The notes under the pieces: model-generated
What the model saw: the letters and a program-made list of their open reading frames with translations, nothing else
Told to the model about the DNA's origin: nothing
The model's database searches: none
Made by a program: the position numbers and the translations under genes
NCBI RefSeq assembly: GCF_001971785.1
Contig: NZ_CP019389.1
Span: 1,809,001-1,873,000 of the forward strand
Origin: Seonamhaeicola sp. S2-3
GTDB taxonomy: Bacteria; Bacteroidota; Bacteroidia; Flavobacteriales; Flavobacteriaceae
Direction: 5' to 3'
Length of the DNA stretch: 64,000 nt
Shown: positions 8,112-19,139 of the stretch, piece by piece
Layout of the letters: every line of letters starts with the position of its first letter
How positions within the stretch are numbered: position 1 is the stretch's first letter

Positions 8112-10409
8112 ATGAGAGAGCAAAATAAACGTAAAGAAGCCCTTATATACCACGCAAAACCAACACCTGGTAAAATTAAAGTTGTACCTACAAAAAAATA
8201 TGCTACACAAAGAGATTTATCTCTAGCATATTCTCCAGGCGTTGCAGAACCTTGTTTAGAGATTGAAAAGGATAAAAATAATGCTTATAAATATACTTCT
8301 AAAGGAAATTTAGTTGCAGTAATTTCAAACGGAACTGCTGTTTTAGGCTTAGGAAATATTGGTCCGGAAGCTTCAAAACCAGTTATGGAAGGTAAAGGTT
8401 TACTTTTTAAAATATTTGCTGATATTGATGTTTTTGATATTGAAATAGATACAGAAGATGTTGATGCATTTATTGAAACCGTTAAAAACATTGCGCCAAC
8501 GTTTGGAGGTATTAATCTTGAAGACATAAAAGCTCCAGAAGCATTTGAAATAGAAAGACGCTTAAAAGAAGAACTGGATATTCCAGTAATGCATGATGAC
8601 CAACACGGAACTGCAATCATTTCCGCAGCAGCGTTAATAAATGCTATTGAGATTACCAATAGAAAAATTGAAGACACTAAAATTGTAATTAGCGGAGCAG
8701 GAGCTGCAGCTATTTCATGTTCGCGCTTATATCAAGCCTGTGGAGCCAAAAAAGAAAACATGGTAATGCTTGATAGTAAGGGGGTTATTAGAAAAGATAG
8801 AGAGAATTTATCTTCAGAAAAAGCAGAATTTGCAACCCATAGAAAAATAGATACTTTAGATGAAGCTATGGAAGGCGCCGATGTATTTATTGGTTTGTCT
8901 AAAGCCGATATTGTATCTCCAGAAATGCTATTGTCTATGGCTAAAGACCCTATAGTGTTTGCAATGGCTAACCCAAACCCAGAAATTAATTATGATTTAG
9001 CAGTTGCTACCAGAAAAGATATCATTATGGCAACAGGTCGTAGTGACCATCCTAATCAGGTTAATAACGTTTTAGGATTTCCTTTTATATTTAGAGGTGC
9101 TTTAGATGTAAGAGCTTCAAAAATAAATGAAGAAATGAAAATGGCAGCGGTTAAGGCTTTAGCAAAATTAGCCAAAGAGCCAGTACCAGAACAGGTTAAT
9201 GTTGCTTATGGAGAAACAAAACTAGCTTTTGGAAAAGACTACATTATACCAAAACCATTTGATCCACGTTTAATTGCCGAAGTTCCTCCTGCAGTAGCAA
9301 AAGCTGCTATGGATACTGGGGTTGCTAAATCGCCAATAACAGATTGGGAAGACTATCAAGATGTTTTAAGAGAACGTTTGGGATCAGATAATAAAATGGT
9401 AAGGCTGCTTATAGACCGAGCAAAACAAAATCCTAAACGAGTAGTGTTTGCAGAGGCCGACCATTTAGATGTTTTAAAAGCTGCCCAAATAGTACATGAG
9501 GAAGGGATAGCTAAACCTATTTTGTTAGGAAGAAAAGAAACCATTGAAGGTCTTATGGCATCAATTGATTTTCATGACGATATACCTATTATTGATCCTA
9601 AAGCAGAAGAAGAAAACCCAAGAAAAGATAGATACGCAAAAGTGTATTGGGAAAACCGTAAAAGAAGAGGGGTTACTTATTATGCAGCACAAAGGCTTAT
9701 GAGAGAGCGTAACTACTTTGCTGCTATGATGGTTAATGAAGGTGATGCCGATGCTTTAATTTCGGGATATTCTCGTAGTTATCCTACGGTAGTAAAACCA
9801 ATGTTAGAGTTAATTGGTATGGCGCCTGGGGTTACAAGAGTAGCAACCACTAACTTAATGATGACTAAAAGAGGGCCTCTTTTCTTAAGTGATACATCCA
9901 TCAATATAGATCCTAGTGCAAAAGATTTAGCAAAAATCGCACAAATGACTTCAAAAGTAATAAAGTTGTTTGGTTTAAACCCAGTACTAGCTATGGTAAG
10001 TTATTCAAATTTTGGGTCTTCAGAAAATGAAAAAGCCTCTAAAATTAGAGAAGCTGTAGCTTATTTACACAGACATTATCCAGATTTAAATGTTGATGGA
10101 GAGTTACAAACAGATTTTGCGTTAAATGATGAGATGCTTAGAGAAAAATTTCCATTTTCAAAATTGGTGGGTAAAAAGGTAAATTCATTAATTTTTCCAA
10201 ATCTAGATGCTGCAAATATTACATACAAGCTTTTAAAAGAATTAGATGGAGCAGAATCTATTGGGCCTATAATGATGGGTATGGATAAGCCTGTACATAT
10301 TTTACAATTAGGAGCCAGTGTAGATGAAATTGTTAACATTAGTGCAATTGCGGTAATAGATGCGCAAGAAAAAGAAAAGTTAGAAAAGGCTAATGCTAAA
10401 AAGAAGTAA
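8112..10409 (+). CDS. maeB: NADP-dependent malic enzyme (MaeB type, with phosphotransacetylase-like C-terminal domain)
   Basis: The protein has 765 residues, the usual length of the large bacterial malic enzymes. It oxidatively decarboxylates malate to pyruvate, making NADPH and feeding C3 metabolites. The N-terminal half (about 1-410) is the malic enzyme proper, with the YSPGVAEPC and MHDDQHGTA motifs and a GAGAAA nucleotide-binding loop near residue 197. The C-terminal half (about 430-755) resembles phosphate acetyltransferase; in this family it is regulatory (acetyl-CoA binding) and not an active transferase. It lies before ruvA by 51 bases, with a candidate promoter upstream. Confidence 0.94.
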   Translation: MREQNKRKEALIYHAKPTPGKIKVVPTKKYATQRDLSLAYSPGVAEPCLEIEKDKNNAYKYTSKGNLVAVISNGTAVLGLGNIGPEASKPVMEGKGLLFKIFADIDVFDIEIDTEDVDAFIETVKNIAPTFGGINLEDIKAPEAFEIERRLKEELDIPVMHDDQHGTAIISAAALINAIEITNRKIEDTKIVISGAGAAAISCSRLYQACGAKKENMVMLDSKGVIRKDRENLSSEKAEFATHRKIDTLDEAMEGADVFIGLSKADIVSPEMLLSMAKDPIVFAMANPNPEINYDLAVATRKDIIMATGRSDHPNQVNNVLGFPFIFRGALDVRASKINEEMKMAAVKALAKLAKEPVPEQVNVAYGETKLAFGKDYIIPKPFDPRLIAEVPPAVAKAAMDTGVAKSPITDWEDYQDVLRERLGSDNKMVRLLIDRAKQNPKRVVFAEADHLDVLKAAQIVHEEGIAKPILLGRKETIEGLMASIDFHDDIPIIDPKAEEENPRKDRYAKVYWENRKRRGVTYYAAQRLMRERNYFAAMMVNEGDADALISGYSRSYPTVVKPMLELIGMAPGVTRVATTNLMMTKRGPLFLSDTSINIDPSAKDLAKIAQMTSKVIKLFGLNPVLAMVSYSNFGSSENEKASKIREAVAYLHRHYPDLNVDGELQTDFALNDEMLREKFPFSKLVGKKVNSLIFPNLDAANITYKLLKELDGAESIGPIMMGMDKPVHILQLGASVDEIVNISAIAVIDAQEKEKLEKANAKKK

Positions 10410-10460
10410 AGCAATAAAAATAAATTTTATTACATTTGGTTGGTTAAGGGATTAGTATAA

Positions 10461-11042
10461 ATGATAACACATATTCAAGGAAAACTTACTGAAAAAAATC
10501 CAACACATGTTGTCATTGATTGCAATGGGGTAGGTTACATGATTAATATTTCTCTACATACTTACTCTCAAATCCCTGACAATGAAAGTTTAAAGCTTTA
10601 TACACATCTTCAAGTAAGAGAAGATGCTCACACACTTTATGGGTTTTCATCAATTGCAGAAAGAGAGATTTTTAGGTTGTTAATATCAGTAAGTGGTGTA
10701 GGGGCAAGTACAGCTCGTACCATGTTGTCTTCCTTAACTCCAAAACAAGTTAGAGAAGGTATAGCTAATAATGATGTAGCTTTAATTCAGTCTATTAAAG
10801 GAATTGGGGCAAAAACGGCACAACGAGTAATATTAGATTTAAAAGATAAAATCTTAAAGATCTATGATATTGATGAAGTTTCGGTTTCACAAGGCAATAC
10901 CAATAAAGATGAAGCGTTATCTGCTTTAGAAGTGCTTGGTTTTACCAAAAAGCAAGCAGAGCGTGTTGTAGATAAAATTGTTGCTTCGCAACCAGAAGCA
11001 GATGTAGAAACCATAATTAAACAGGCCTTAAAAAATTTATAA
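10461..11042 (+). CDS. ruvA: Holliday junction branch migration protein RuvA
   Basis: The protein has 193 residues. RuvA forms the tetramer that binds the four-way junction and loads RuvB. The N-terminal OB-fold (ITHIQGKL to about residue 65), two helix-hairpin-helix motifs (LISVSGVGASTA and IQSIKGIGAKTAQR) and the small C-terminal RuvB-contact domain (ALEVLGFTKKQAE) are all present. Its stop is 7 bases before the sprA start; the ruvA-sprA-gcvH order is a conserved arrangement in Bacteroidota. Confidence 0.96.
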   Translation: MITHIQGKLTEKNPTHVVIDCNGVGYMINISLHTYSQIPDNESLKLYTHLQVREDAHTLYGFSSIAEREIFRLLISVSGVGASTARTMLSSLTPKQVREGIANNDVALIQSIKGIGAKTAQRVILDLKDKILKIYDIDEVSVSQGNTNKDEALSALEVLGFTKKQAERVVDKIVASQPEADVETIIKQALKNL

Positions 11043-11049
11043 AAATATT

Positions 11050-14000
11050 TTGAAGAGAACTAGCCTTAAATTTTATAAGTCGTTTAAACAATATACTTTT
11101 TTAGTTTTAGTGCTACTTAGCTCTATAGTTTCGTGGTCACAGCAAACACCCCAAGATTCAGTAAAAACAGGGTTTAGTAAAGGAACTATAAAATCTCCCA
11201 ATCCTAATAGCGTTGAATCTAAATATACTTATGACCCCGTTACAGACCGATATATTTACACAGAAAAAATAGGAAGTTTTAATATAAATTATCCCATTAT
11301 TTTAACTCCTAAAGAGTATTATGAGCTTGTTGCCAAAGAAAATATTAGAAGCTATTACAAAGAAAAAATAGATGCTTTTGAAGGGAAAAAAGTAGGTGAA
11401 GACGGCCAGAAAAATCTATTACCAGAATTTTATGTAAAGTCTGGGTTGTTTGAGTCTATTTTTGGAGGTAATACTATTGAAGTTATTCCACAAGGATCTG
11501 TAGAAATGGACTTAGGAGTGCTCTTTTCAAAACAAGATAACCCCGCATTTTCACCAAGAAACAGAAGTAATTTTACCTTTGATTTTGATCAACGAATCAA
11601 TTTAAGTCTTCAAGGGAAAGTAGGAGAAAGACTGCAAGTAAATGCAAACTATGATACCCAAGCATCTTTTGATTTCCAAAATCTAATAAAGCTAGATTAC
11701 ACGCCAACAGAAGATGATATTATTCAAAAAATTGAAGTTGGTAATGTGAGTATGCCTTTAAATAGCTCATTAATTACAGGAGCTCAAAGTTTGTTTGGTG
11801 TAAAAGCACAACTACAGTTTGGTAAAACAACCGTTACAGGAGTATTTTCAGAGCAAAAATCTCAGGCAAATACAGTAGTATCTCAAGGAGGAGGCACTGT
11901 TGAAGAATTTGAGTTCTTTATTCAAGAATATGATGAAAACCGTCATTTCTTTTTAGCTCAATATTTTAAAGATACTTATGATACCTCGTTAAAAGATTAC
12001 CCTTTTATAAACAATAAAGGACTTCAAATTACCCGAATAGAGGTATGGATAACCAACAGAAGCAACCAAACCGACGATGTTAGAAATATTGTAGCGCTTC
12101 AAGATATTGGAGAGTCTGATAATGTTGGGTCTGCGGTTAATATTTATGCAGCTCCAGGGGCATTTCCTGATAATAGCAATAATGCTTTTGACCCAACTAA
12201 TATTGGTGGTAGCGGGTCTCAACTAACAACTGCTATAAGAGATATTTCTACTGTGCAAAGTGGTATTACAGTCTCAAATGTTAAAGAGGGTTATGACTAT
12301 GCAAAACTAGAAAACGCTAGAAAGTTATCACCACAAGAATATGATTTAAATGAAGAGCTAGGTTATATATCATTAAACTCTCGTCTAAATAATGACGAAG
12401 TTTTAGCTGTAGCTTTTCAATATACTGTTGGTGGACAAGTTTATCAAGTAGGTGAGTTTGCAAATGATGGTGTAGATGCAACCGATGTAGATTCAAGTTC
12501 TGGTGAAGTTACAAATCAAAGTTTAGTTCTAAAACTATTAAAAAGTAGCATTACCAATGTAGATCAACCCGTTTGGGATTTGATGATGAAAAACATCTAT
12601 GATACTGGTGCCTACAATTTAAGTCAAGACGATTTTACCTTAAATATATTCTATAATGAATCATCATTGTTAAATTATATTACGCCTGTTGGAGGTAGTT
12701 TTGATTTAGATATAAACGGAAATCCAGTTTCTGCATCAACATCAGAGGAAGATTTAATTGAAAACGTACCCTTATTAAGAGTTTTCAATTTAGATAAACT
12801 TAATTTTAATAATGACCCGCAAGCTAAAGGTGATGGCTTTTTTGATTATTATCCTGGTATAACCGTTATTCCAGATAACGGAAAAATAATATTTACAAGT
12901 GCAGAACCTTTCGGAGAATATTTATATAATGTTTTAGGGGGAGGAAATAACTATGAAGACAATACTTCATATAACGAAAACCAACAAAAGTATGTCTATG
13001 ATATTCTTTATAAAGAAACAAAAACTGCTGCTCTAGAAGAGGTTGAAAAAAATAAATTTAAAATTAAAGGGCGTTATAAATCTACAGGAAGTGATGGTAT
13101 TTCATTAGGAGCCTTTAACGTTCCAAGAGGGTCTGTTACGGTAACTGCTGGTGGCCGTGTTTTAGTAGAAGGTATAGATTACACGGTTAATTATCAATTA
13201 GGAACCGTTCAAATTTTAGACGAAGCTTTAAAAGCATCCAGCACACCAATTGAAGTTTCAACAGAAAACAATGCCGTTTTTGGGCAACAAACCAAACGCT
13301 TTACAGGGCTTAATATAGAACATAAGTTTAATGAAGATTTTGTTTTAGGAGCAACACTTTTAAACCTTAATGAGCGCCCAATAACCCAAAAAGCTAATTA
13401 CGGAACGGAGCCCATTAATAATACCATTTTTGGTATAAACGGAAATTATGCTACCAAAGTACCATTTTTAACAAGGTTAGCTAATAAACTACCTAATATA
13501 GATACAGATGTAGAATCTAACCTTTCACTACGTGGTGAGTTTGCTTATTTAGCTCCTGGCTCACCCAAAGGAACAGACCTAAATGGTGAAGCAACATCTT
13601 ATATTGACGATTTTGAAGGCACTCAAAACTCCATTGATTTAACCTCACAGCAATCATGGTTTTTATCAAGTAGACCAGTAGATTTAGATGGCGATGGTAT
13701 TGAAGATCCTGAAAGCGATATAAGTGCAGGTATTCAAAATGGTTATGGTAGAGCTATGTTAAATTGGTACACCATAGACCCTATATTCTATAGTAGTCAA
13801 AGACCAAGTGATATCACAGACGACGATATGTCTAGCTTATATACCAGTAGAGTATTTATAAATGAATTGTTTCCAGACCAAGATTTAGTACAAGGTCAAA
13901 ATTCAGTATTATATACTTTAGATTTGGCATATTATCCACAAGAAAGAGGTCCGTATAATTTTGATCCTAATGCTGCAGATGGTACAATTGATAATCCAAG

Positions 14001-17000
14001 TGAAAGTTGGGCAGGAATTACTAGAGCGTTAACATCTACAGATTTTGAACAACAAAATGTAGAATATATCGATTTTTGGGTGCAAGATCCGTTTCAAGAA
14101 AATCCAACCAATCCAGGAGGTAAGCTAGTATTTAACCTTGGTAATATTTCAGAAGATATTATTAAAGACGGTAAGAAACTTTATGAAAACGGATTGCCAG
14201 AAGATGGAGATGTAAGCTTGTTAACACCTACATCATGGGGAACTGTAACACCACAAAACCAATCATTAGTTTATGCTTTTGATACCACTGGAGATGAAAG
14301 AACAAATCAAGACGTTGGGTATGATGGTTATAATGATGTTGAAGAAGCTAATGTGTTTGGTTCTAATTTTGGGTCAGATCCAGCTAATGATAATTATATC
14401 TATTTCTTAGATACCGATGGTGGTATTTTTGAGCGTTATAAACATTACAATGGTGTAGAAGGTAACACACCAGATACTTTTTCAGATACTAGAAGAGCCG
14501 CCAATACCCAACCAGATGTAGAAGATATTAACCGAGATAACACAATGAATACCATTGATAGTTATTTTGAGTACGAACTAGATATTACAAGACAAAATTT
14601 ACCAGAAACACAGGCGGAATTTGAAAACATTTCTAGTACCAATCCTTTAAAAGATTTCTTAAGAGATTATAAAGAAAGACCACGTACCTTACCCAATGGA
14701 GACTCTAAAACAGTAAGATGGTATCAATTTAGAATACCCGTTGAAGGGAGTCACGCAAGAGCTATAGGAGGTATAAGCGATTTAAGATCTGTTCGTTTTA
14801 TGCGAATGTTTCTTAAAGAGTTTTCAGAAACAACCGTATTCCGTTTTGGTACTTTAGATTTAGTGAGAAGTGATTGGAGACGTTACACACAAGCCTTAGA
14901 TGAAGATGATCCAACACCCGATGATCCTCAAACCGAATTTTCAGTAGGCGTAATAGGTACTTTAGAAAACGAAGGCAGTTATCAAAGCCCTCCTGATATA
15001 GAACCAGAAGAATTGTTTAACAACAATACTGTTATAGAGCAAAATGAACAATCTTTAGTAGTAAATGTATGTAATTTAGAAGCTGAAGATTCTAAAGCTG
15101 TTTATAAAAACATTAGCATAGACATGAGGCAGTTTAAGCGCTTAAGAATGTATATGCATGCTGATGATGATGAAGGTACGTTAAACGATAATGAGCTAGT
15201 TGGGTTCATAAGAATGGGTAATGATTTAACAGAGAATTTTTATCAAATAGAAATACCATTACAGGTATCAACCTCTACAACAAGAGAAGGGCTTTGGCCA
15301 GAGGCTAATGAAATTAATTTAGAAATTGAAAAATTAGGAGATATTAAATCACTTGGTATTTCAGATGGTTCATTGTCTAATGAAGATCCTACTTTTTATG
15401 ATGTTGTTGGAGATGAACTAGTACCTGTTTCAAATCCGTATTCAGGTTATGTGTCTGGTCAGCACAGAATAGGTATTAAAGGAAATCCAAATTTTGGAGA
15501 TGTAAGAACACTAATGGTTGGTGTAAAAAATGCTACCACAAGAAATGATGTTTGTGCTGAGGTTTGGTTTAATGAGTTGCGTTTATCTGATATGGATAAC
15601 GAAGGAGGTTGGGCAGCAGTAGTAAGTATGGATACCAACATTGCAGATTTTGCAAGCATAAGCGCAACAGGAAGACAAAGTACTTCAGGTTTTGGCTCTA
15701 TAGAACAAGGTCCAAGTGAGCGTAGTTTAGAAGATGTTAAACAATATGATGTTGTTACAAACGTACAAATAGGTCAGTTATTACCTAAAAAATGGGGTGT
15801 TCAAATTCCTTTTAATTATGCGCAAAGCGAAGAGTTAATAACACCAAAGTACGATGCATATTACGAAGATTTAACTTTAGAGTCTAGGTTAGAAGCTGCA
15901 AATAACGAACAAGAAAGAGAAACTATAAAAGAACAATCTGAAGATTACACAAAACGCCAAAGTATTAATTTTATAGGTGTAAGAAAAAACAGAACCACAG
16001 ATAAAACACCACGTTTTTATGATGTTGAAAATGTAACCTTAAACTATTCTTATAATAAGGTTGAGCACAGAGATTTTGAAATTGAAAATTCAGTAAATAA
16101 AGCAGTTCGTGTAGGAGCAAATTATGCTTTCAACTTTAATCCTGTTAAAATAGAACCTTTTAAAAAGAACGATTCCTTGTTCACAGGAAAGTACTGGAAA
16201 TTCTTAAAAGATTTTAATTTTAATCTACTGCCTTCTAGTTTTAGTGTCAATACAGATATTAATAGACAATTCAATAGACAAAAATATAGAAACGTTGAAT
16301 TGAGTGATGACGATATTTCTGTAGAAGAGTTATTTAGAAGAAACTACACATTTGACTTTCAGTACACCATAAATTATAATTTAACAGATGCCTTACAATT
16401 AAACTTTAATGCAGCTAATAACAATATAGTTAGAAACTATTATAAGGACAACGATTTAATTGCAGGCGAACAAGATGAAACCTTAGATGTTTGGGATGGT
16501 TTGTTTGATTTTGGCGATCCTAACAGGCAAACACAAACCTTAGGATTAACATATCAATTGCCATTAAATAAAATACCAACCTTTAATTTTATTGATGCAA
16601 ACTACCAATATACAGGAACTTTTAATTGGGAAAAAGGCTCAGATTTATATGGTGAAGTTATAGGAGAAGACATTAATTCTATTTCAAACTCTAATGTGCA
16701 TGACCTAAATGCATCTTTAGATATGACCAGATTTTATAAGTATATAGGTTTGGTAAAAAAACCAATAAAAAGAGTTAGAAGTAGATCAACATCAGCAGGA
16801 AGCCCTCCAGGAACCAGTAATAACAAAAATAAGCCCAGACCAAAAATAAAAGACCAAACAACCACTAAAATATTAAATGCAGGTGTTGATATTTTAACCA
16901 GTATAAAAAGAATGCAGTTAAGATATTCTGAAAACAACGGAACGTATTTACCTGGTTATACTCAAACTCCTGGTTTTATTGGTACGCTTAGGCCAACAGT

Positions 17001-18264
17001 TGGTTTTACATTTGGTAGTCAAAGTGATATAAGATACCTAGCAGCAAAAAAAGGTTGGCTAACAGTTTTTGATGAGTTTAATCAGCAATACACAACTACC
17101 CACACCAAACAGCTAGATATTTCAGCAAGTTTAGAACCAATAAAAGATTTAAAAATTGATTTAGTTGGAAATAGAACCTATTATGAAAACTATTCAGAAA
17201 ACTATACCGTTACCAATGGTATATATAACTCGTTAACACCAAACACCTTCGGTAATTTTAATATTTCTACAGTATTAATAAAAACAGCTTTTAGTAAAAG
17301 TGATGAAAATATATCTAAAACGTTTAATGAATTTAGAAGTAATAGATTAAAGGTAGCCGAAAGATTAGCAGAAGAGTTTTATGGCGAAGGCGTATTATAC
17401 GCAAGAGATGATGATGGCTACCCCTTAGGTTTTGGTAAAACAAATCAAAAAGTATTATTACCAGCATTTTTAGCTGCCTATACAGGACAAGACGCAAACA
17501 AGGTTAAAACAGGAGCTTTTAGAGATATTCCTATTCCAAACTGGGATTTAAAATATTCTGGTTTTATGAAATTTGCATGGTTTAAAAAGCGTTTTAAACG
17601 TTTTTCGGTAACTCATGGCTACCGTTCAGCATACACTATTAATCAGTTTAATACAAACTTAAACTTAAATACAAATCCAGATGATAACGAAGCCCCAATA
17701 CCTGGTTTAGAATATGCAAGTCAGCCATCAGAAGCCTTAGACCAATCAGGTAATTATAAAAATGAGCGTTTGTTTGGTGGTATTAATTTAACAGAATCTT
17801 TCAGCCCCTTAGTTAGAATTGATTTTGAAATGAAAAACTCTGTTAAAATATTAGCAGAAGTAGCCAAAGATAGAATGTTATCATTAAGCTTTGACAATAA
17901 CTTGTTAACCGAAGTTCAAGGAAACGAATATACACTTGGTTTAGGCTACAGAATAAAAGATTTGCGTATTAAGTCTAAATTAGCGGGTCCTAAAAAAAGC
18001 GTTGTAAGTGATTTAGATATGAAAGCAGATATCTCAGTTAGAGATAATAAAACTATAATTAGATATTTAGATTTAGAGAATAATCAGGTTACTTCTGGGC
18101 AAACTATTTGGAGTTTAAAATATACCGCAGATTATGCTTTTAGTAAAAACCTAACAGGTATCTTTTACTTTGATTATGCCTTTTCAGAATACGCCATTTC
18201 AACAGCATTTCCTCAAACAACCATTAGGTCTGGTATAACACTTAGATATAATTTTGGAAATTAA
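11050..18264 (+). CDS. sprA: T9SS outer-membrane translocon protein SprA
   Basis: The protein has 2404 residues, the size expected of SprA (Sov in Porphyromonas), the giant single-chain beta-barrel that forms the type IX secretion channel. A signal peptide (about 1-31, ending SWSQ) is followed by long alternating beta-strand sequence. Typical SprA landmarks are visible, including the opening YTYDPVTDRYIYTEKIG, a YIDDFEGTQNSIDL segment and the final barrel strand ending in an aromatic/Asn tail (LRYNFGN). The start is TTG at 11050, 7 bases after ruvA; no ATG gives an intact signal peptide. SprA should export the type B adhesin at the left edge, with PorP/SprF proteins as partners. gcvH follows 65 bases later from its own promoter. 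Confidence 0.96.
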   Translation: MKRTSLKFYKSFKQYTFLVLVLLSSIVSWSQQTPQDSVKTGFSKGTIKSPNPNSVESKYTYDPVTDRYIYTEKIGSFNINYPIILTPKEYYELVAKENIRSYYKEKIDAFEGKKVGEDGQKNLLPEFYVKSGLFESIFGGNTIEVIPQGSVEMDLGVLFSKQDNPAFSPRNRSNFTFDFDQRINLSLQGKVGERLQVNANYDTQASFDFQNLIKLDYTPTEDDIIQKIEVGNVSMPLNSSLITGAQSLFGVKAQLQFGKTTVTGVFSEQKSQANTVVSQGGGTVEEFEFFIQEYDENRHFFLAQYFKDTYDTSLKDYPFINNKGLQITRIEVWITNRSNQTDDVRNIVALQDIGESDNVGSAVNIYAAPGAFPDNSNNAFDPTNIGGSGSQLTTAIRDISTVQSGITVSNVKEGYDYAKLENARKLSPQEYDLNEELGYISLNSRLNNDEVLAVAFQYTVGGQVYQVGEFANDGVDATDVDSSSGEVTNQSLVLKLLKSSITNVDQPVWDLMMKNIYDTGAYNLSQDDFTLNIFYNESSLLNYITPVGGSFDLDINGNPVSASTSEEDLIENVPLLRVFNLDKLNFNNDPQAKGDGFFDYYPGITVIPDNGKIIFTSAEPFGEYLYNVLGGGNNYEDNTSYNENQQKYVYDILYKETKTAALEEVEKNKFKIKGRYKSTGSDGISLGAFNVPRGSVTVTAGGRVLVEGIDYTVNYQLGTVQILDEALKASSTPIEVSTENNAVFGQQTKRFTGLNIEHKFNEDFVLGATLLNLNERPITQKANYGTEPINNTIFGINGNYATKVPFLTRLANKLPNIDTDVESNLSLRGEFAYLAPGSPKGTDLNGEATSYIDDFEGTQNSIDLTSQQSWFLSSRPVDLDGDGIEDPESDISAGIQNGYGRAMLNWYTIDPIFYSSQRPSDITDDDMSSLYTSRVFINELFPDQDLVQGQNSVLYTLDLAYYPQERGPYNFDPNAADGTIDNPSESWAGITRALTSTDFEQQNVEYIDFWVQDPFQENPTNPGGKLVFNLGNISEDIIKDGKKLYENGLPEDGDVSLLTPTSWGTVTPQNQSLVYAFDTTGDERTNQDVGYDGYNDVEEANVFGSNFGSDPANDNYIYFLDTDGGIFERYKHYNGVEGNTPDTFSDTRRAANTQPDVEDINRDNTMNTIDSYFEYELDITRQNLPETQAEFENISSTNPLKDFLRDYKERPRTLPNGDSKTVRWYQFRIPVEGSHARAIGGISDLRSVRFMRMFLKEFSETTVFRFGTLDLVRSDWRRYTQALDEDDPTPDDPQTEFSVGVIGTLENEGSYQSPPDIEPEELFNNNTVIEQNEQSLVVNVCNLEAEDSKAVYKNISIDMRQFKRLRMYMHADDDEGTLNDNELVGFIRMGNDLTENFYQIEIPLQVSTSTTREGLWPEANEINLEIEKLGDIKSLGISDGSLSNEDPTFYDVVGDELVPVSNPYSGYVSGQHRIGIKGNPNFGDVRTLMVGVKNATTRNDVCAEVWFNELRLSDMDNEGGWAAVVSMDTNIADFASISATGRQSTSGFGSIEQGPSERSLEDVKQYDVVTNVQIGQLLPKKWGVQIPFNYAQSEELITPKYDAYYEDLTLESRLEAANNEQERETIKEQSEDYTKRQSINFIGVRKNRTTDKTPRFYDVENVTLNYSYNKVEHRDFEIENSVNKAVRVGANYAFNFNPVKIEPFKKNDSLFTGKYWKFLKDFNFNLLPSSFSVNTDINRQFNRQKYRNVELSDDDISVEELFRRNYTFDFQYTINYNLTDALQLNFNAANNNIVRNYYKDNDLIAGEQDETLDVWDGLFDFGDPNRQTQTLGLTYQLPLNKIPTFNFIDANYQYTGTFNWEKGSDLYGEVIGEDINSISNSNVHDLNASLDMTRFYKYIGLVKKPIKRVRSRSTSAGSPPGTSNNKNKPRPKIKDQTTTKILNAGVDILTSIKRMQLRYSENNGTYLPGYTQTPGFIGTLRPTVGFTFGSQSDIRYLAAKKGWLTVFDEFNQQYTTTHTKQLDISASLEPIKDLKIDLVGNRTYYENYSENYTVTNGIYNSLTPNTFGNFNISTVLIKTAFSKSDENISKTFNEFRSNRLKVAERLAEEFYGEGVLYARDDDGYPLGFGKTNQKVLLPAFLAAYTGQDANKVKTGAFRDIPIPNWDLKYSGFMKFAWFKKRFKRFSVTHGYRSAYTINQFNTNLNLNTNPDDNEAPIPGLEYASQPSEALDQSGNYKNERLFGGINLTESFSPLVRIDFEMKNSVKILAEVAKDRMLSLSFDNNLLTEVQGNEYTLGLGYRIKDLRIKSKLAGPKKSVVSDLDMKADISVRDNKTIIRYLDLENNQVTSGQTIWSLKYTADYAFSKNLTGIFYFDYAFSEYAISTAFPQTTIRSGITLRYNFGN

Positions 18265-18274
18265 TAAATATCAG

Positions 18275-18305
18275 TTGAATTTATCAGTTTGAATAAATAC
18301 ATTTG
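18275..18305 (+). promoter_or_regulatory. Bacteroidota-type promoter for gcvH
   Basis: TTG (18275-18277), a 20-base spacer and TACATTTG (18298-18305) match the -33/-7 consensus of this phylum. The start codon of gcvH follows 24 bases later. Confidence 0.65.
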
Positions 18306-18329
18306 TGTAAATAACTTAATTAGTAAAAA

Positions 18330-18710
18330 ATGAATATTCCATCAGAATTAAAATACACCAAAGACCATGAATGGGTTAAAATAGAAGGTGATGTAGCAAC
18401 AGTTGGTATTACAGATTTTGCGCAAAGCGAATTAGGAGATATTGTATATGTTGAAGTAGAAACCGTTGATGAAACACTAGATGCAGAAGAGGTTTTTGGT
18501 ACCGTTGAAGCAGTAAAAACAGTATCAGATTTATTTTTACCACTCTCTGGAGAAATTATAGAATTTAATGAGGCTTTAGAAGATGAACCAGAAAATGTTA
18601 ATTCAGACCCTTACGGAGATGGATGGATGATAAAAGTAAAGTGCTCAGACCTTTCAGAAGCTGATAGCCTTTTATCTGCCGATGATTACAAAGCCTTAAT
18701 TGGTGCTTAA
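18330..18710 (+). CDS. gcvH: Glycine cleavage system H protein
   Basis: The protein has 126 residues. GcvH is the lipoyl carrier that shuttles the aminomethyl group between the P, T and L proteins of glycine cleavage. The lipoylation site is visible as K63 in [12 protein letters not shown], and the [13 protein letters not shown] ending block is typical. The start [15 protein letters not shown] is conserved. The other glycine-cleavage genes are not nearby. The gene overlaps the next one by several bases. Confidence 0.97.
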   Translation: MNIPSELKYTKDHEWVKIEGDVATVGITDFAQSELGDIVYVEVETVDETLDAEEVFGTVEAVKTVSDLFLPLSGEIIEFNEALEDEPENVNSDPYGDGWMIKVKCSDLSEADSLLSADDYKALIGA

Positions 18711-19080
18711 AAAAGCAACACTTTTAATAGCTATTGGTTATACCATATTTCTAACAATTGTTAGTTTAATAAGGCTTAATAACCTCCCAGATATTAAAGT
18801 TTCATTCGGAGATAAAATATTTCATTTTATAGCCTATGCAGTGTTAACCATATTGTGGTTTTATTCATTTTTGTTTTCATTTAAATTTAAGATGAAAAAA
18901 GCCCTTTTACTAGCAGCTCTATTATCAGTGATTTTTGGCATAATTATTGAGCTATTACAAGGTAGCATGACTGATTATAGAGCATTAGATATGTATGATG
19001 CCTTAGCAAATACATTAGGAGTATTACTAGCGTCACTGTTATTATGGGCAATAAAAAGTTTACATATTAAAAAATTATAA
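18703..19080 (+). CDS. VanZ-like small membrane protein
   Basis: The protein has about 125 residues and four hydrophobic helices. It carries the VanZ family features: an early [13 protein letters not shown] segment and the late motif [24 protein letters not shown]. VanZ relatives occur widely in Bacteroidota; the molecular function outside teicoplanin resistance is not known. A GTG start at 18703 (or TTG at 18700) overlaps the gcvH stop region by 8-11 bases, which suggests translational coupling. The same gcvH-vanZ order follows sprA in many relatives. Confidence 0.85.
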   Translation: MLKKATLLIAIGYTIFLTIVSLIRLNNLPDIKVSFGDKIFHFIAYAVLTILWFYSFLFSFKFKMKKALLLAALLSVIFGIIIELLQGSMTDYRALDMYDALANTLGVLLASLLLWAIKSLHIKKL

Positions 19081-19139
19081 ACTCTTGCTTTTTTGATAAA
19101 TAAATAGTTATTTTAGCAATCTTGATAAACGTTTAAATT

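Noticed and set aside
8028-8210. 60-codon minus-strand frame at the start of the malic enzyme gene
   Set aside because: It overlaps the malic enzyme start and its promoter, and its Phe/Tyr-rich sequence is typical of noise in AT-rich DNA.
8112-10409. Malic enzyme with phosphotransacetylase-like domain as a novel fusion
   Set aside because: This is the normal layout of the large bacterial MaeB-type enzymes.
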